A stretch of 64,000 bases of DNA from Actinomyces oris (GTDB taxonomy: Bacteria > Actinomycetota > Actinomycetes > Actinomycetales > Actinomycetaceae): NCBI RefSeq assembly GCF_006546825.1, contig NZ_VICC01000001.1, positions 374,191-438,190 of the forward strand. Reading direction: 5' to 3'. The notes beneath the pieces are model-generated. The model had not been told where the DNA came from. It searched no databases and saw nothing but the letters and a program-made list of their open reading frames with translations. The stretch's first letter is position 1. Each line of letters begins with the position of its first letter. Both the position numbers and the translations under genes were made by a program. Positions 1 through 9,345 of the stretch are shown here, one piece after another.

Positions 1-2
1 AC

Positions 3-1007
3 CCCTGCGGCGGCCTGGCCGACCTGAGCGCCGGCGTCCTGCGCACCCCCGTCAGTGCCGAGCAGTCCTTCGACGACGACCCCCTGCGCATCATGCGGGC
101 CGCCCGCTTTGCTGCCCAGCTCGGCTTCGACGTCGAGATGGACGTCATGACCGCCATGGAGGAGATGGCCTCCCGCCTGGAGATCGTCTCCGCCGAGCGC
201 GTGCGCGCCGAGCTCGAGCGCCTGCTCATCAGCCCCTGGCCCCGGCGCGGACTGGAGCTCATGGTCCACACCGGTGTGGCCGACGTCGTCCTGCCCGAGC
301 TGAGCGCCCTGCGCGAGACCGTCGACGAGCACAAGCGCCACAAGGACGTCTACGAGCACACCCTGACCGTCCTGGACCAGGCCATCGACCTGGAGACCGG
401 GCCCGACGGGCCCGTCCCCGGCCCCGACCTGGTGCTGCGCCTGGCCGCCATCCTCCACGACATCGGCAAGCCCGCCACCCGCCGCTTCCTGCCCGACGGC
501 ACCGTCACCTTCCACGGCCACGACCACGTCGGCGCCCGGATGACGGCCAAGCGGCTGCGGGCCCTGCGCTTCGACAAGCAGACCATCAAGGACGTCTCCC
601 GGCTGGTCGAGCTCCACCTGCGCTTCCACGGCTACGTCGACGCCGCCTGGTCGGACTCGGCCGTGCGCCGTTACGCCACCGACGCCGGTCCCCTGCTGGA
701 GCGCCTCCACCGGCTCACCCGGGCCGACGTCACCACCCGCAACCGCCGCAAGGCCGCCATGCTGGACCGCGCCTACGACGACCTCGAGGAGCGCATCGAG
801 GCCCTGCGCGCCGCCGAGGAGCTGGCCGCCATCCGCCCCGACCTCGACGGCGGCCAGATCATGGCCGAGCTCGGCGTGGCCCCCGGGCCGGTCGTCGGCG
901 AGGCCTACCGCTTCCTCATGGACCTGCGCATGGAGAAGGGGCCCATCGGCAAGGACCTGGCCCGCCAGGCACTGCGCTCCTGGTGGGCGGCCCGCCAGAA
1001 GAGCTGA
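3..1007 (+). CDS. cca: CCA tRNA nucleotidyltransferase, 3' part (5' end outside window)
   Basis: This enzyme adds or repairs the 3'-CCA end of tRNAs in the cytoplasm. The reading frame is open from the first bases of the window, so the start codon lies upstream and only about 334 C-terminal residues are seen. The visible part begins in the nucleotidyltransferase head: the stretch FDDDPLRIMRAARFAAQLGF is the conserved motif that follows the catalytic domain. It then holds an HD-type phosphohydrolase domain (LHDIGKPATRRF, then HGHDHVGARM), as in actinobacterial CCA enzymes. The tRNA-Leu in this window does not encode CCA, which fits the need for this enzyme. The next gene starts 10 bases downstream, so the two may be co-transcribed. 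Confidence 0.93.
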   Translation, partial: PCGGLADLSAGVLRTPVSAEQSFDDDPLRIMRAARFAAQLGFDVEMDVMTAMEEMASRLEIVSAERVRAELERLLISPWPRRGLELMVHTGVADVVLPELSALRETVDEHKRHKDVYEHTLTVLDQAIDLETGPDGPVPGPDLVLRLAAILHDIGKPATRRFLPDGTVTFHGHDHVGARMTAKRLRALRFDKQTIKDVSRLVELHLRFHGYVDAAWSDSAVRRYATDAGPLLERLHRLTRADVTTRNRRKAAMLDRAYDDLEERIEALRAAEELAAIRPDLDGGQIMAELGVAPGPVVGEAYRFLMDLRMEKGPIGKDLARQALRSWWAARQKS

Positions 1008-1017
1008 GGGAGACAGA

Positions 1018-2217
1018 GTGCTTGAAGCCTCAAGGGAGCTGCGGGTCGGTGTCGTCGGCATCGGGGCCCGCTGCTACCTGGCCGCGCTCGCGGATTCCTC
1101 GCCGGTGTCGGCCCGGCTCGTGGTCGCGGCCGACACCGCCCCCGACGCCGTCGAGCGCGCTCGGCGGCTCCTGCCCGAGGGCGTGGCGGTCGTGGCCGAC
1201 CACCGCGACCTGCTGGGGTTCGGGATCGACGCCGTCGTCCTGACCACCCCCGACGACACGCACGAGGAGCTGGCCTGCTTCTTCCTCGAGGCTGGTATCC
1301 CGGTCTACCTGGAGAAGCCCCTGGCCATCACCATCGAGGCCGCCGACCATATCTTGGAGACCGCCCGGCGCACCGGCACCCGCCTCTACGTGGGCCACAA
1401 CATGCGCCACATGGAGGTGGTGCGGCTGCTGAAGTCGATCATCGACTCCGGGCGGATCGGCGAGGTCAAGGCCATCTGGTGCCGCCACTTCGTGGGTAAC
1501 GGCGGCGACTACTACTTCCGCGACTGGCACGCCGAGCGCCGCCACGTCACCGGCCTGCTGCTGCAGAAGGCCGCCCACGACATCGACGTCATGAGCTGGC
1601 TGGCTCACTCCGCGCCCGCCCGCGTCGTCGGCATGGGTGGACTCATGGTCTACGGGGAGGCCGAGCGGCGCCCGGCGGGGACGAGCGCCGGCACCGTCAT
1701 GCAGGACTGGTTCAGCCTCGAGCACTGGCCGTCCGACGAGGTGGACGGGCTCAACCCTGTCATCGACGTCGAGGACCACTCCATGCTCATGATGACCATG
1801 CGCAACGGGGTCATGACCTCCTACCAGCAGTGCCACTTCACCCCCGACTACTGGCGCAGCTACACGGTCATTGGCACCCGCGGCCGGGCCGAGAACCTCG
1901 GTGACGGGGCCGGCGACGTCGTCAAGGTGTGGACCGAGCGCACCGAGCACTACGCCGAGCGCGCCACCCAGGAGTACGTCATCGCCGAGGAGGGCACCGG
2001 GCACGACAGCGCCGACCAGCTCGCCATCGACGAGTTCCTGCGCTTCGTGCGCGACGGCGGGGCCACCGAGGTCTCCCCGGTCAGTGCGCGTGACGCCGTC
2101 GCGGCGGGGGTGCTGGCCACTCGGTCCCTGCGCTCGGGCTCCGTGCCCTTCGACGTGCCCGAGCTCGACGCGGAGCTGGCGGACTACTTCCACCGTGGGC
2201 AGCACAACTCTCACTGA
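1018..2217 (+). CDS. Gfo/Idh/MocA family oxidoreductase
   Basis: This 399-residue protein looks like an NAD(P)-dependent dehydrogenase of the Gfo/Idh/MocA family, which usually oxidises sugars, inositols or sugar acids. An N-terminal Rossmann fold is marked by VGVVGIGARCYLA. The family motif EKPLA follows, in the stretch that carries the catalytic lysine. The C-terminal half is the alpha/beta substrate domain; KAAHDIDVMSWL resembles the conserved region with the catalytic histidine. The start is GTG at 1018, 10 bases after cca, behind a purine-rich GAGGGAGA. An alpha-galactosidase gene lies 156 bases downstream on the same strand, so a role in sugar catabolism is plausible. The substrate cannot be read from the sequence. 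Confidence 0.88.
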   Translation: MLEASRELRVGVVGIGARCYLAALADSSPVSARLVVAADTAPDAVERARRLLPEGVAVVADHRDLLGFGIDAVVLTTPDDTHEELACFFLEAGIPVYLEKPLAITIEAADHILETARRTGTRLYVGHNMRHMEVVRLLKSIIDSGRIGEVKAIWCRHFVGNGGDYYFRDWHAERRHVTGLLLQKAAHDIDVMSWLAHSAPARVVGMGGLMVYGEAERRPAGTSAGTVMQDWFSLEHWPSDEVDGLNPVIDVEDHSMLMMTMRNGVMTSYQQCHFTPDYWRSYTVIGTRGRAENLGDGAGDVVKVWTERTEHYAERATQEYVIAEEGTGHDSADQLAIDEFLRFVRDGGATEVSPVSARDAVAAGVLATRSLRSGSVPFDVPELDAELADYFHRGQHNSH

Positions 2218-2272
2218 TCGACGGAAATCTCATCAACGACGCGGCTCCGCGTCATCTGTGAAGAAAATGTCG
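2218..2272. repeat. Palindromic intergenic repeat, family D copy 1
   Basis: An imperfect inverted repeat of about 55 bases begins directly after the stop codon of the dehydrogenase. Arms resembling CGAC...CTTCA...AACGAC flank a centre GCGGCTCCGCGTC. The same architecture recurs at 40669-40728 and 53402-53461. It could act as a transcription terminator or be a small mobile palindrome. Confidence 0.6.
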
Positions 2273-2373
2273 GTCTGTACGGTCGGTAGCACGTACAGTG
2301 CGAGCCGGGCGGTGCCGGTGCCTCGCGGGGGACCCGAGCCGCGGGCAGGACAGGCCGGAGCCGAGGAGAGCGC

Positions 2374-3882
2374 ATGATTCACCACATCACCCTGACCGGG
2401 CGGAGCATCGCCCTGGCCTGCGACGGCACGGTGACCACCCAGCACGGGGCCGGCGGCGCCACCGGCGCGGTCTATGTCGAGGCCTCCCACCTGACCCTCC
2501 TGCATGACATGCGCGACGGCGAGTTCTACCGCACCGGCCAGAACTCCTGGTCGCCGTCGGGCTGGCGCCGCCTGAGCGAGGCGCCCATGCGCATCGCCGA
2601 CGAGCAGCGCCGTCGGACCGCCGACGACGCCCCCTGGGACGACCCGGCCCGCCACCACTCGGCCTGGATGGCGGTCCTGGAGGACTCCGCCGGGGCACTG
2701 CTCGTGGGCTGCCTGGACGGGCGCACGCCGCGGCTGCGCGCCGACACCGCGGTCCTGGAGGCCTTCACCGAGTCCGGCGACCCGGCGCGCTGGGTGATCC
2801 TGCCCGGCCCGGCCACCGCCGTCATGGCCCGCTACGCGCGCGAGCTCGGTGAGAGCCTGGGAGGTCGGGAGATCGAGCCGCAGAGCGTGTGGTGCTCCTG
2901 GTACTCCTACTACGAAGGCATCTCGCAGGAGGCCCTCGAGCGCGAGATCCCGCAGGTCGCCGAGCTGGGCTTCAAGACGCTTCAGATCGACGACGGCTGG
3001 GAGGTCGCGGTCGGCGACTGGGAGGCCGGCGAGAGCTTCGGCGACGGCATGGAGGCCGCCGCGACCCGGATCCGGGAGGCCGGCATGCAGCCGGGCCTGT
3101 GGGTGGCGCCCTTCATCGCCCTACCTGGCTCACGGGCCGTGCGCGACTACCCGGAGATGTTCGTCCACAACGCCGACGGCGGACTGGCCGTGGCCGGCTC
3201 CAACTGGGGCGGCGACTACTACGCGTTGGACACGACCCACCCCACCGCCCAGACATACGTGCGCAAGCTCATCGCCAAGATCGTCCACCGGTGGGGCTTC
3301 AGCTACCTCAAGCTCGACTTCATCAACGCCGCCGCCATCCCCGGCTACCGGCACCGCCAGATCGACCGGGAGGAGGCCTACCGCACCGGGCTGCGGCTCG
3401 TGCGCGACACGGCCGGGGAGGAGACCTTCCTCCTGGGCTCCGGGGCGCTCATCATGCCCTCCATCGGGCTGCTCGACGCGGTGCGGGTGGGGCCGGATGT
3501 GGCCCCCATGTGGGAGAACTACGCCTCCGACGACCTGTCCGATGCCAAGGCCTACAACGCCCTGCACGCCGGCATCAATCGGCTTTGGCTGGGGCGGGTC
3601 ATCGGGGTCGATCCCGACGTCGTCTTCTTCCGCCACCGCCGCAACCTCCTGGACGACACCCAGATGCAGTGGCTGCGCGACGTGGCCGAGGCCAGCCGCT
3701 ACCGGTGTCTGTCGGACCAGATGACCTGGCTCGATGAGGAGGAGAAGGAGGCCGTGCGCGCTTTCCTGGCCGCCGAGGACGAGCCCCTGGAGATCCTGGG
3801 CCGCTACCGCTTCAGCCTGGGCGAGCGCGAGATCGACCTCACCGAGGCCATCGAGGGGACGCCGTCGGCCTACCCGCTGTGA
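2374..3882 (+). CDS. GH36 family alpha-galactosidase
   Basis: This 502-residue enzyme should hydrolyse terminal alpha-galactosides such as melibiose or raffinose-type sugars. The N-terminal part is a beta-rich domain. From about residue 165 the TIM barrel shows CSWYSYYEGI and LQIDDGW. The likely nucleophile is Asp315 in YLKLDFINAA and the likely acid/base is Asp375 in RVGPDV, both at the positions expected for GH36. There is no signal peptide, so the enzyme is probably cytoplasmic and acts on imported sugars. It is shorter than the large (about 700-residue) GH36 enzymes. A GAGGAG ribosome-binding site lies just before ATG 2374. The preceding dehydrogenase on the same strand suggests a small sugar-utilisation unit, although no transporter is visible. 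Confidence 0.9.
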   Translation: MIHHITLTGRSIALACDGTVTTQHGAGGATGAVYVEASHLTLLHDMRDGEFYRTGQNSWSPSGWRRLSEAPMRIADEQRRRTADDAPWDDPARHHSAWMAVLEDSAGALLVGCLDGRTPRLRADTAVLEAFTESGDPARWVILPGPATAVMARYARELGESLGGREIEPQSVWCSWYSYYEGISQEALEREIPQVAELGFKTLQIDDGWEVAVGDWEAGESFGDGMEAAATRIREAGMQPGLWVAPFIALPGSRAVRDYPEMFVHNADGGLAVAGSNWGGDYYALDTTHPTAQTYVRKLIAKIVHRWGFSYLKLDFINAAAIPGYRHRQIDREEAYRTGLRLVRDTAGEETFLLGSGALIMPSIGLLDAVRVGPDVAPMWENYASDDLSDAKAYNALHAGINRLWLGRVIGVDPDVVFFRHRRNLLDDTQMQWLRDVAEASRYRCLSDQMTWLDEEEKEAVRAFLAAEDEPLEILGRYRFSLGEREIDLTEAIEGTPSAYPL

Positions 3883-3927
3883 GGCGGGGCTGGGGCGACG
3901 TCCGGGTTTGGTAGGCCGAGCGGGGTT

Positions 3928-5238
3928 CTACGGTCCCAGCAGGGCGGCGGGCACGACGGCGATCCCGTCCTCGTCCCGGTAGGCCAGACGGCCGGTGGTC
4001 ACCAGGACTGCGTCCGCGAGCCTTGGCCCGATTTTCTTGCGCAGCCAGCGCAGGTGCTTGGTGTCCTCCGGCTTGGGGGTGGCCCTTGCCTTGATCTCGA
4101 AGGCGACAACCCGGCGGTCGGCTCCTTCGAGGATGATGTCGATCTCCTGGAGCCCGCCTTTGGTGCGCAGGTGGAAGACCCGGGCGCTGAGGACCTCTGC
4201 GTAGACCTGAAGACTCTGAATCACCAGGGACTCGAATAGTGAACCGAGTACTCGGGGGCGGCGCGGGGTGCCCCGAGGGCTGGTGAGGATCGGGCGGCCG
4301 ACCCCGAGCACCTCGGAGGGACCGTATCCGAGAAGGCGGGCGGCCAGGGCCGGGTCGCACAGCTGGTGCTTGTCGGTCAGGTTGTTGCGGGAGAACTCGT
4401 TCTCGCTGGGGCTCCAGCCCGGAACCGGGTCCAGTAGCCACATCCCGCTGAGATGGTCTCGGTAGGAGCGTGCCGTCGCCAAGCCCATGTCGGTGCTCAG
4501 GGGTCTGGTCGCCAGCTCGGCGATGGAGGTGAAGCTCGCTGTTGTGGCCACTGCGCTGGCGTAGGCCGTCAGCCACTCCCTCACGGTTCGTGAACGTCGC
4601 CTGCCGCCCGTCGCCTCCGGTAGATCGTGTCGGAGCGTTTGCTCGATGTATCCGTCCAGCTGGGCCTCGCGCCCCAAAGGTGGCTGCTCCCTGATGGCGG
4701 GGAAGCCCGAGCGGCAGATCTCATCGACGTACTGGTCGATCGTGACAGTCGTGTGCCCCTCGATCGGGGTCAGGGCGGAGGGATCCTGAGTGCCGAGACC
4801 ACTGCCTAACAGGCGCCCCACCGAGACCGTTGGAGTCTCGATCGCGCGCTCGGCCAGGCTGAAGGGACGCATCCTGAGAGTGATGATCCGTCCTGCGCCG
4901 GTGTGGGTGGGTGCCTGGGACGGTGTGGAGGATCCGGTGAGCAGAAAACGGCCGGGTGACGGATCGTCGTCGACGGCGCGACGTACCCGGTCCCACAGCT
5001 CGGGCATGCGTTGCCACTCGTCGATGACGAGAGGGCTGGGAAGTGTGGTGAAGCGCGATCCGATGGCGGCGAGCTGGGCGCGTTCATCGGGATCGTCAAC
5101 GGCAATGAAGGTAGTGCCGTGGGCCCTGGCGGTGCGGGTCTTCCCGACGGCGCGGGCTCCCTCGACGCTGACCGCCGGGACCGACCGCAGCAGCTCCTCG
5201 AGGCGCTGGTCCATGAGACGCGGCTGGTAGGTGGTCAT
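3928..5238 (-). CDS. ATP-binding protein, AAA_14/DUF4143 family
   Basis: This is a 436-residue ATPase of the widespread AAA_14 plus DUF4143 family. An N-terminal P-loop reads GARAVGKTRTA, Walker B is LVIDEWQ and a sensor-like FLLTGSS follows. The C-terminal DUF4143 half includes a PD-(D/E)XK-like core (LRTKGGLQEIDIILE, then VAFEIKA). The biological role of this family is not established. It is common in accessory and defence-rich regions, and it sits here next to the CRISPR-Cas locus and divergent from it. The start is ATG at 5238. Gene order and strand suggest it is monocistronic. Confidence 0.88.
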   Translation of the reverse strand: MTTYQPRLMDQRLEELLRSVPAVSVEGARAVGKTRTARAHGTTFIAVDDPDERAQLAAIGSRFTTLPSPLVIDEWQRMPELWDRVRRAVDDDPSPGRFLLTGSSTPSQAPTHTGAGRIITLRMRPFSLAERAIETPTVSVGRLLGSGLGTQDPSALTPIEGHTTVTIDQYVDEICRSGFPAIREQPPLGREAQLDGYIEQTLRHDLPEATGGRRRSRTVREWLTAYASAVATTASFTSIAELATRPLSTDMGLATARSYRDHLSGMWLLDPVPGWSPSENEFSRNNLTDKHQLCDPALAARLLGYGPSEVLGVGRPILTSPRGTPRRPRVLGSLFESLVIQSLQVYAEVLSARVFHLRTKGGLQEIDIILEGADRRVVAFEIKARATPKPEDTKHLRWLRKKIGPRLADAVLVTTGRLAYRDEDGIAVVPAALLGP

Positions 5239-5448
5239 GAACTGATCGTAAGGGCCACTTTGTGCTGCCGTACAGCCAAAAGAGTGGGTCTGTGGATAAC
5301 TCTGAGGTCCGGGAGCACTGGGTGACGATCAGATCGGTCGTGCCTTCATCGACTATTTGGCCAAGAGTTAATGATCGGTTTGGTCAAGTGCTGTGGTGAC
5401 CGCGGTGCCCCTCTGGACCCTCGGCGCAGCAGCGGGCAGTGACAGGGG

Positions 5449-5620
5449 GACTCACCAAGTGTAAGATGAGTCTCACCATCGCCATGCCTCTCAAGGGACG
5501 CATCGGCTCCACAGCTGGTGGAGGTAGCGGATTATCAATGGTCCGCACGGAAGTGCTGGCGGTGCTGCCCCAGGGGACTGGGGGTTGAACTTATCTATGG
5601 TAAGAACAAGTTCTCAGGAG
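5449..5620 (+). promoter_or_regulatory. cas operon upstream region with two inverted repeats
   Basis: The 389-base gap between the divergent DUF4143 ATPase and cas3 holds no gene. Two inverted repeats are visible: GACTCA (5449-5454) with TGAGTC (5467-5472), and GAACTT (5587-5592) with AAGTTC (5608-5613). The second encloses an approximate inner palindrome CTTA...TAAG and is followed by the ribosome-binding site CAGGAG (5615-5620). They are candidate operators for the cas operon. No convincing -35/-10 pair could be assigned. Confidence 0.45.
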
Positions 5621-5627
5621 TGTTGAT

Positions 5628-8417
5628 GTGAGCGGCCTGGACTTCGCAGACCTCTTCCGCGAGATCGCTGGGCATGAGCCCAGGGACTACCAGGTGCGCC
5701 TGGCCGAACGACTCGCCCGGGGAGAGCCGCCGTCCCACCTCAGCGTCCCGACCGGGATGGGCAAGACCCTCGCGGTCCTCATCGGATGGCTGTACGCGCT
5801 GGCACAGGACGCCGAGCAGGTAAGCCGACGTCGTCGGAGGCGGGTGGTCCCCCTGAGACTGCATCTGGTTGTCGACCGGCGTGCCGTCGTCGATGACTCC
5901 TTCGAGGCGGCGCAAAGGATCAGGAAGGCGCTCGCAGAAGGTGCAGGTGACCGGTCGACGGTGAGACGCGTGGCCGAGGTGCTGCGCTCGGCTTTCGCGA
6001 TCCCCGCTGAGGCGGAGGTGCTCGAGGTGCGTCGCCTGCGCGGCGGGCTCGCTGATGCTGATCGGGACCTCACGGAGCACACGCGCTACCCCTCCCGGCC
6101 GGCCATCATCGTGGGAACACTCGACATGACCGTGTCCCGTCTGCTGTTCCGCGGCTACCAGCTCTCGCCCTACCGCCGCAGCATCGATGCGGCGCTGACG
6201 GGGATGGATGCGTTCTGGGTCCTCGACGAGGCACACCTCTCCGAGCAGGCCCTGACCACCTTGTTCGTGCTCCGCAGCGAGGAGAGCAGGCTCGAGGATC
6301 GTTGTGGTGGCAGCGTCCCGGGCCTGCAGGTCATGCCGATGACGGCGACACCCATGACGCTTCCCGCCCTCCACCGGGGGGCCGACCAGGAGTCGACTCC
6401 CGGGCTCAGCCTGGACTGGGAGGAGGAGTGCCGCCTGGATCCGCAACTGGCTGCGCGGCGGGCGCATCGTGACGGTGTCCCGGTGGAGGTTCACTGCGTG
6501 GAAGGCAAAGCGGCAGCCGCTCTCACGGAGCAGGCATGTACCCGCGCGAAGGAGCTGAGCCGGGGAGAGTCGCTGGTCGTCTTCTGCAACACTCTGGACA
6601 CCGTCAAGACGGTCGTGGCCGGGTTGAAGAAGCAGGCCCGACAGCTGAGGGAGCAGGCTCCTCACGTGGATGTCATGGTCGGTGGGATGCCTGCTCGCCG
6701 TAGCGAGCACGTCGTGGAGGGACTCTCCCCTTATCGGACGGGGGCCGAGGGCCGTCAGGACGCGCAGGCCACCGTCGTCGTGGCCACATCGACTCTGGAG
6801 GTTGGTGCCGACCTCGACTTCACCCACCTCCTGACGGAGAGCTGTCAGGCCGGCTCCCTGGTGCAGCGCCTGGGACGGGTCAACCGGGTCGGCGCCCGCC
6901 CCGACGGCAGCGTGACCATCGTTCACTCCACCACGAGTCAGGACCCGATCCACGGCGGAGCCGCAGACGCCGTCGTCGAGCTGATCGACGGAGCCACCAC
7001 CCTCGGTGAGGTGGTGAAACGGCTCGATGACGCTGATGGGCGGGAGGATCTGGTGAACGCGGATCAGGTCCCGGTCGTCATCCCTCCGAATGTCTTCGCC
7101 GCCTATCTGCGCACTCTGGGGTCCCGCAACGACGCCCCGGTTCACCCGTGGATCCGGCCGCTGGCCGATCCGCGGCCGGACACATTCATTGTCTTCCGCA
7201 AGAGTGTGGGAGACCTCGCCGGCGTCAGTTCCGAGGCCCTCCGGGAGGACCTGACTCGTTGGCGGCCCGATCTTCGAGCCGAGGCCTGGAGCATCCCGCT
7301 GAACGATGCTCAGGAGGTAGCGAAACAGGCGGTGAAAACGCAGCCCCTCGTCATCATCGATCCGACGTCGCAGGAGCCGCGCATCCTTGAGGCCGGGGAC
7401 TCTCTTCCCGATCTGGTTCCCGGTCAGATCCTCGTCTTGGCGCCGAGTGACGGCAGCAACCCCTATGGGCTGGAGAACGCCGGCCGTGACTACTCCGGGC
7501 AGCACGTCATGCCCGGCGCCACGGCTGAGGAGGTGTCCAAGGAGCTGGTGTCCCTCGCGACGGGGACAGACCGCGGAGCGAGCCGGAGGGAGGCGGTTAT
7601 CCTCACGGACCTATCCGGGGGTGACCTACGAACCGACGACCCGTACGCCGACCTCCTGGAAGAGACGACCCTGCTCGCAGTGCCACCGGGTTGGCAGATC
7701 GTCGACGACGTCCTTGGCGCCGACAGTGGTCACCCGTGGCTCCGCCTGCGGCTCGTGGAGGCCGCCACCGAAGGTCCCGCGAGCACCGAGGATGACGCCG
7801 ACGAGCGCACCCTGTGCGGCCACGGAGACCGGGTGGGTGAGCGTGCAGGACAGTGGGCCCGAGCCGTCGGCCTGCCGGAGAGCCTGGTGGAGGACCTCGT
7901 CACGGCCGGGTGTCACCATGATGATGGCAAGGATGATCCCAGGATGCAGGCCGCCCTCGGGGCTGCCGTGGATGAGAGCGGCTTCCTCGTCCTGGAGGAA
8001 CCGGTTCAGCGGAAGCATCGAAGGCAGCTGAGCAAGTCTCGGCTCCCTCGCAGGTACTGGAACCGCTCCATGCGCATGGCCGGTGTGCCCTCCGGCTGGA
8101 GGCATGAAGCGGCCTCAGCGGATCGCTTGGAGGAGCAGCTGGAAAAAGGTGAGCAGACGGCGCACGATCCCGATCTGGTGATGCATCTGGTTCTCAGTCA
8201 CCACGGACGCTTCCGAGGTCCAGGACCGGTGTGCCTGCCCGAGCACGGACCAGCACCACGACATCAGGACCCGAATGCCCTCTCCTGGGCGGAGGCCATA
8301 AGCCGTTTCCACCGTCTCAATGATCGCTACGGTCCCTACACCCTGGCGCTGGTTGAGGCGATCCTTCGCCTGGCTGATTGGGACGTCTCGCAAGAACTGG
8401 AGCAGAACCATGAGTAG
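5628..8417 (+). CDS. cas3: CRISPR-associated helicase/nuclease Cas3, HD domain at C-terminus
   Basis: Cas3 unwinds and degrades DNA marked by the Cascade-type complex. This 929-residue protein starts with the helicase: Walker A VPTGMGKT (Lys46), DEAH at residues 200-203, MTATP near 238-242, and a C-terminal helicase domain ending in QRLGRVNR. The HD nuclease is at the C-terminus, not the N-terminus: HHDDGK at 763-768 and a second metal-binding site SHHGR from residue 857. C-terminal HD placement is, to my knowledge, typical of the I-U (I-G) branch. The start is GTG 5628; the ATG two bases upstream runs straight into a stop. CAGGAG sits 7 bases before the GTG. The 3' end overlaps the next gene by 8 bases, showing an operon. 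Confidence 0.92.
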   Translation: MSGLDFADLFREIAGHEPRDYQVRLAERLARGEPPSHLSVPTGMGKTLAVLIGWLYALAQDAEQVSRRRRRRVVPLRLHLVVDRRAVVDDSFEAAQRIRKALAEGAGDRSTVRRVAEVLRSAFAIPAEAEVLEVRRLRGGLADADRDLTEHTRYPSRPAIIVGTLDMTVSRLLFRGYQLSPYRRSIDAALTGMDAFWVLDEAHLSEQALTTLFVLRSEESRLEDRCGGSVPGLQVMPMTATPMTLPALHRGADQESTPGLSLDWEEECRLDPQLAARRAHRDGVPVEVHCVEGKAAAALTEQACTRAKELSRGESLVVFCNTLDTVKTVVAGLKKQARQLREQAPHVDVMVGGMPARRSEHVVEGLSPYRTGAEGRQDAQATVVVATSTLEVGADLDFTHLLTESCQAGSLVQRLGRVNRVGARPDGSVTIVHSTTSQDPIHGGAADAVVELIDGATTLGEVVKRLDDADGREDLVNADQVPVVIPPNVFAAYLRTLGSRNDAPVHPWIRPLADPRPDTFIVFRKSVGDLAGVSSEALREDLTRWRPDLRAEAWSIPLNDAQEVAKQAVKTQPLVIIDPTSQEPRILEAGDSLPDLVPGQILVLAPSDGSNPYGLENAGRDYSGQHVMPGATAEEVSKELVSLATGTDRGASRREAVILTDLSGGDLRTDDPYADLLEETTLLAVPPGWQIVDDVLGADSGHPWLRLRLVEAATEGPASTEDDADERTLCGHGDRVGERAGQWARAVGLPESLVEDLVTAGCHHDDGKDDPRMQAALGAAVDESGFLVLEEPVQRKHRRQLSKSRLPRRYWNRSMRMAGVPSGWRHEAASADRLEEQLEKGEQTAHDPDLVMHLVLSHHGRFRGPGPVCLPEHGPAPRHQDPNALSWAEAISRFHRLNDRYGPYTLALVEAILRLADWDVSQELEQNHE

Positions 8418-9321
8418 TGCGCCATGCCCTGATGAGCCTGCCGAGTACCGCCTAACTGCGCTGCCGGGAAATCGTGCAGCCTATGTCCTGGCGACCTGGG
8501 GACTGGTGTCGCTACTCCCGGGGGCGACGCTCCGCTTCGAGGGGGAGGCAGTCCCCCTCGTCGGCTATGGCGGGGATACGGATGAGCTGGTGAATGTGGC
8601 CGCTCGTGGTCTGGTGGAGCGAACCTGGGGCCTCGGGGAGGGTGGGTTGCGCGGCATCACCACGACGACGCCCAGGCGATCCGCGGTCAACGTCCTGTCA
8701 CATGCCGGCTGGCAGGCCGCTGACAAGACGAGCGACCTCAGGGCATGTGGGCCGGTAGCCGTCTTCGATGCGTCAGCGACGTCAGCCGAGCGGTTGAAGA
8801 GTACTGGCATGCAGGATCTCCAGGTCCGCTCCTCGGCGTTGACCTTGCTCAGCGGCAAGAGCCATACCGCCAAGTCGGTGCAGGACACCTGGGGGCTCAT
8901 GGGGGCGTCACTGACCACTGCCGACGATGCTGTCGCTGCGGGGGCGGCACACCTTGACCGACTGGTGCACGGCGAGATTGCAGTTGCTCGGGCCAAGCCG
9001 GGGTTGCGCTTCTCTGCCAGTCAGGCGACCCCGCGTATCACCAGTGGATCGGAGGAGTGCGACGTGTACCCGCTCGTGGATCTCCTGGCCTTCTGCGGGC
9101 ACCTGCTCCTCCAGCCACAGCAGCGAGAGATGACGCAAGAAGGTCCGGCCAAGGCCCTCACGTGGGTGCTGCATCCGGTTCCCTTCACGATGGAGGCAAT
9201 CATCGATCTGCACGAGTCCCCGCCGCCTGACCTGCCGTGGCACCGGTGGACATCCCTCATTCGCGGCACCGGTTCCACGGCCAAAGTGACATCGTTCGGG
9301 CCCGCCCACCCCGGGGCATGA
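8410..9321 (+). CDS. csb3: Csb3-like type I-U/I-G CRISPR-associated protein
   Basis: This 303-residue protein has no motif I can pin to a catalytic function. It lies in the cas operon between cas3 and the Cas6e-like gene and overlaps cas3 by 8 bases, so it is almost certainly part of the effector. Its size and position fit the Csb3 family described in actinobacterial I-U loci; this assignment rests on context more than on residues. As no Cas8 or Csx17 is present, it is the best candidate for a large-subunit or PAM-recognition role, but that is inference. The start is ATG 8410, chosen because it directly overlaps the cas3 stop; an in-frame ATG at 8320 lies deep inside cas3. Confidence 0.6.
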   Translation: MSSAPCPDEPAEYRLTALPGNRAAYVLATWGLVSLLPGATLRFEGEAVPLVGYGGDTDELVNVAARGLVERTWGLGEGGLRGITTTTPRRSAVNVLSHAGWQAADKTSDLRACGPVAVFDASATSAERLKSTGMQDLQVRSSALTLLSGKSHTAKSVQDTWGLMGASLTTADDAVAAGAAHLDRLVHGEIAVARAKPGLRFSASQATPRITSGSEECDVYPLVDLLAFCGHLLLQPQQREMTQEGPAKALTWVLHPVPFTMEAIIDLHESPPPDLPWHRWTSLIRGTGSTAKVTSFGPAHPGA

Positions 9322-9345
9322 GAGAGAAAGAGGTGACAACAACCC

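Noticed and set aside
1030..2214. Long open frame of nearly 400 codons on the minus strand, antisense to the Gfo/Idh/MocA gene, and similar ones at 13451-15277 (+), 15861-17111 (-) and 17184-18320 (-)
   Set aside because: These are antisense shadows of clear genes, common in GC-rich DNA. Their translations are low-complexity (Val/Gly/Ala/Arg/His) without family motifs.
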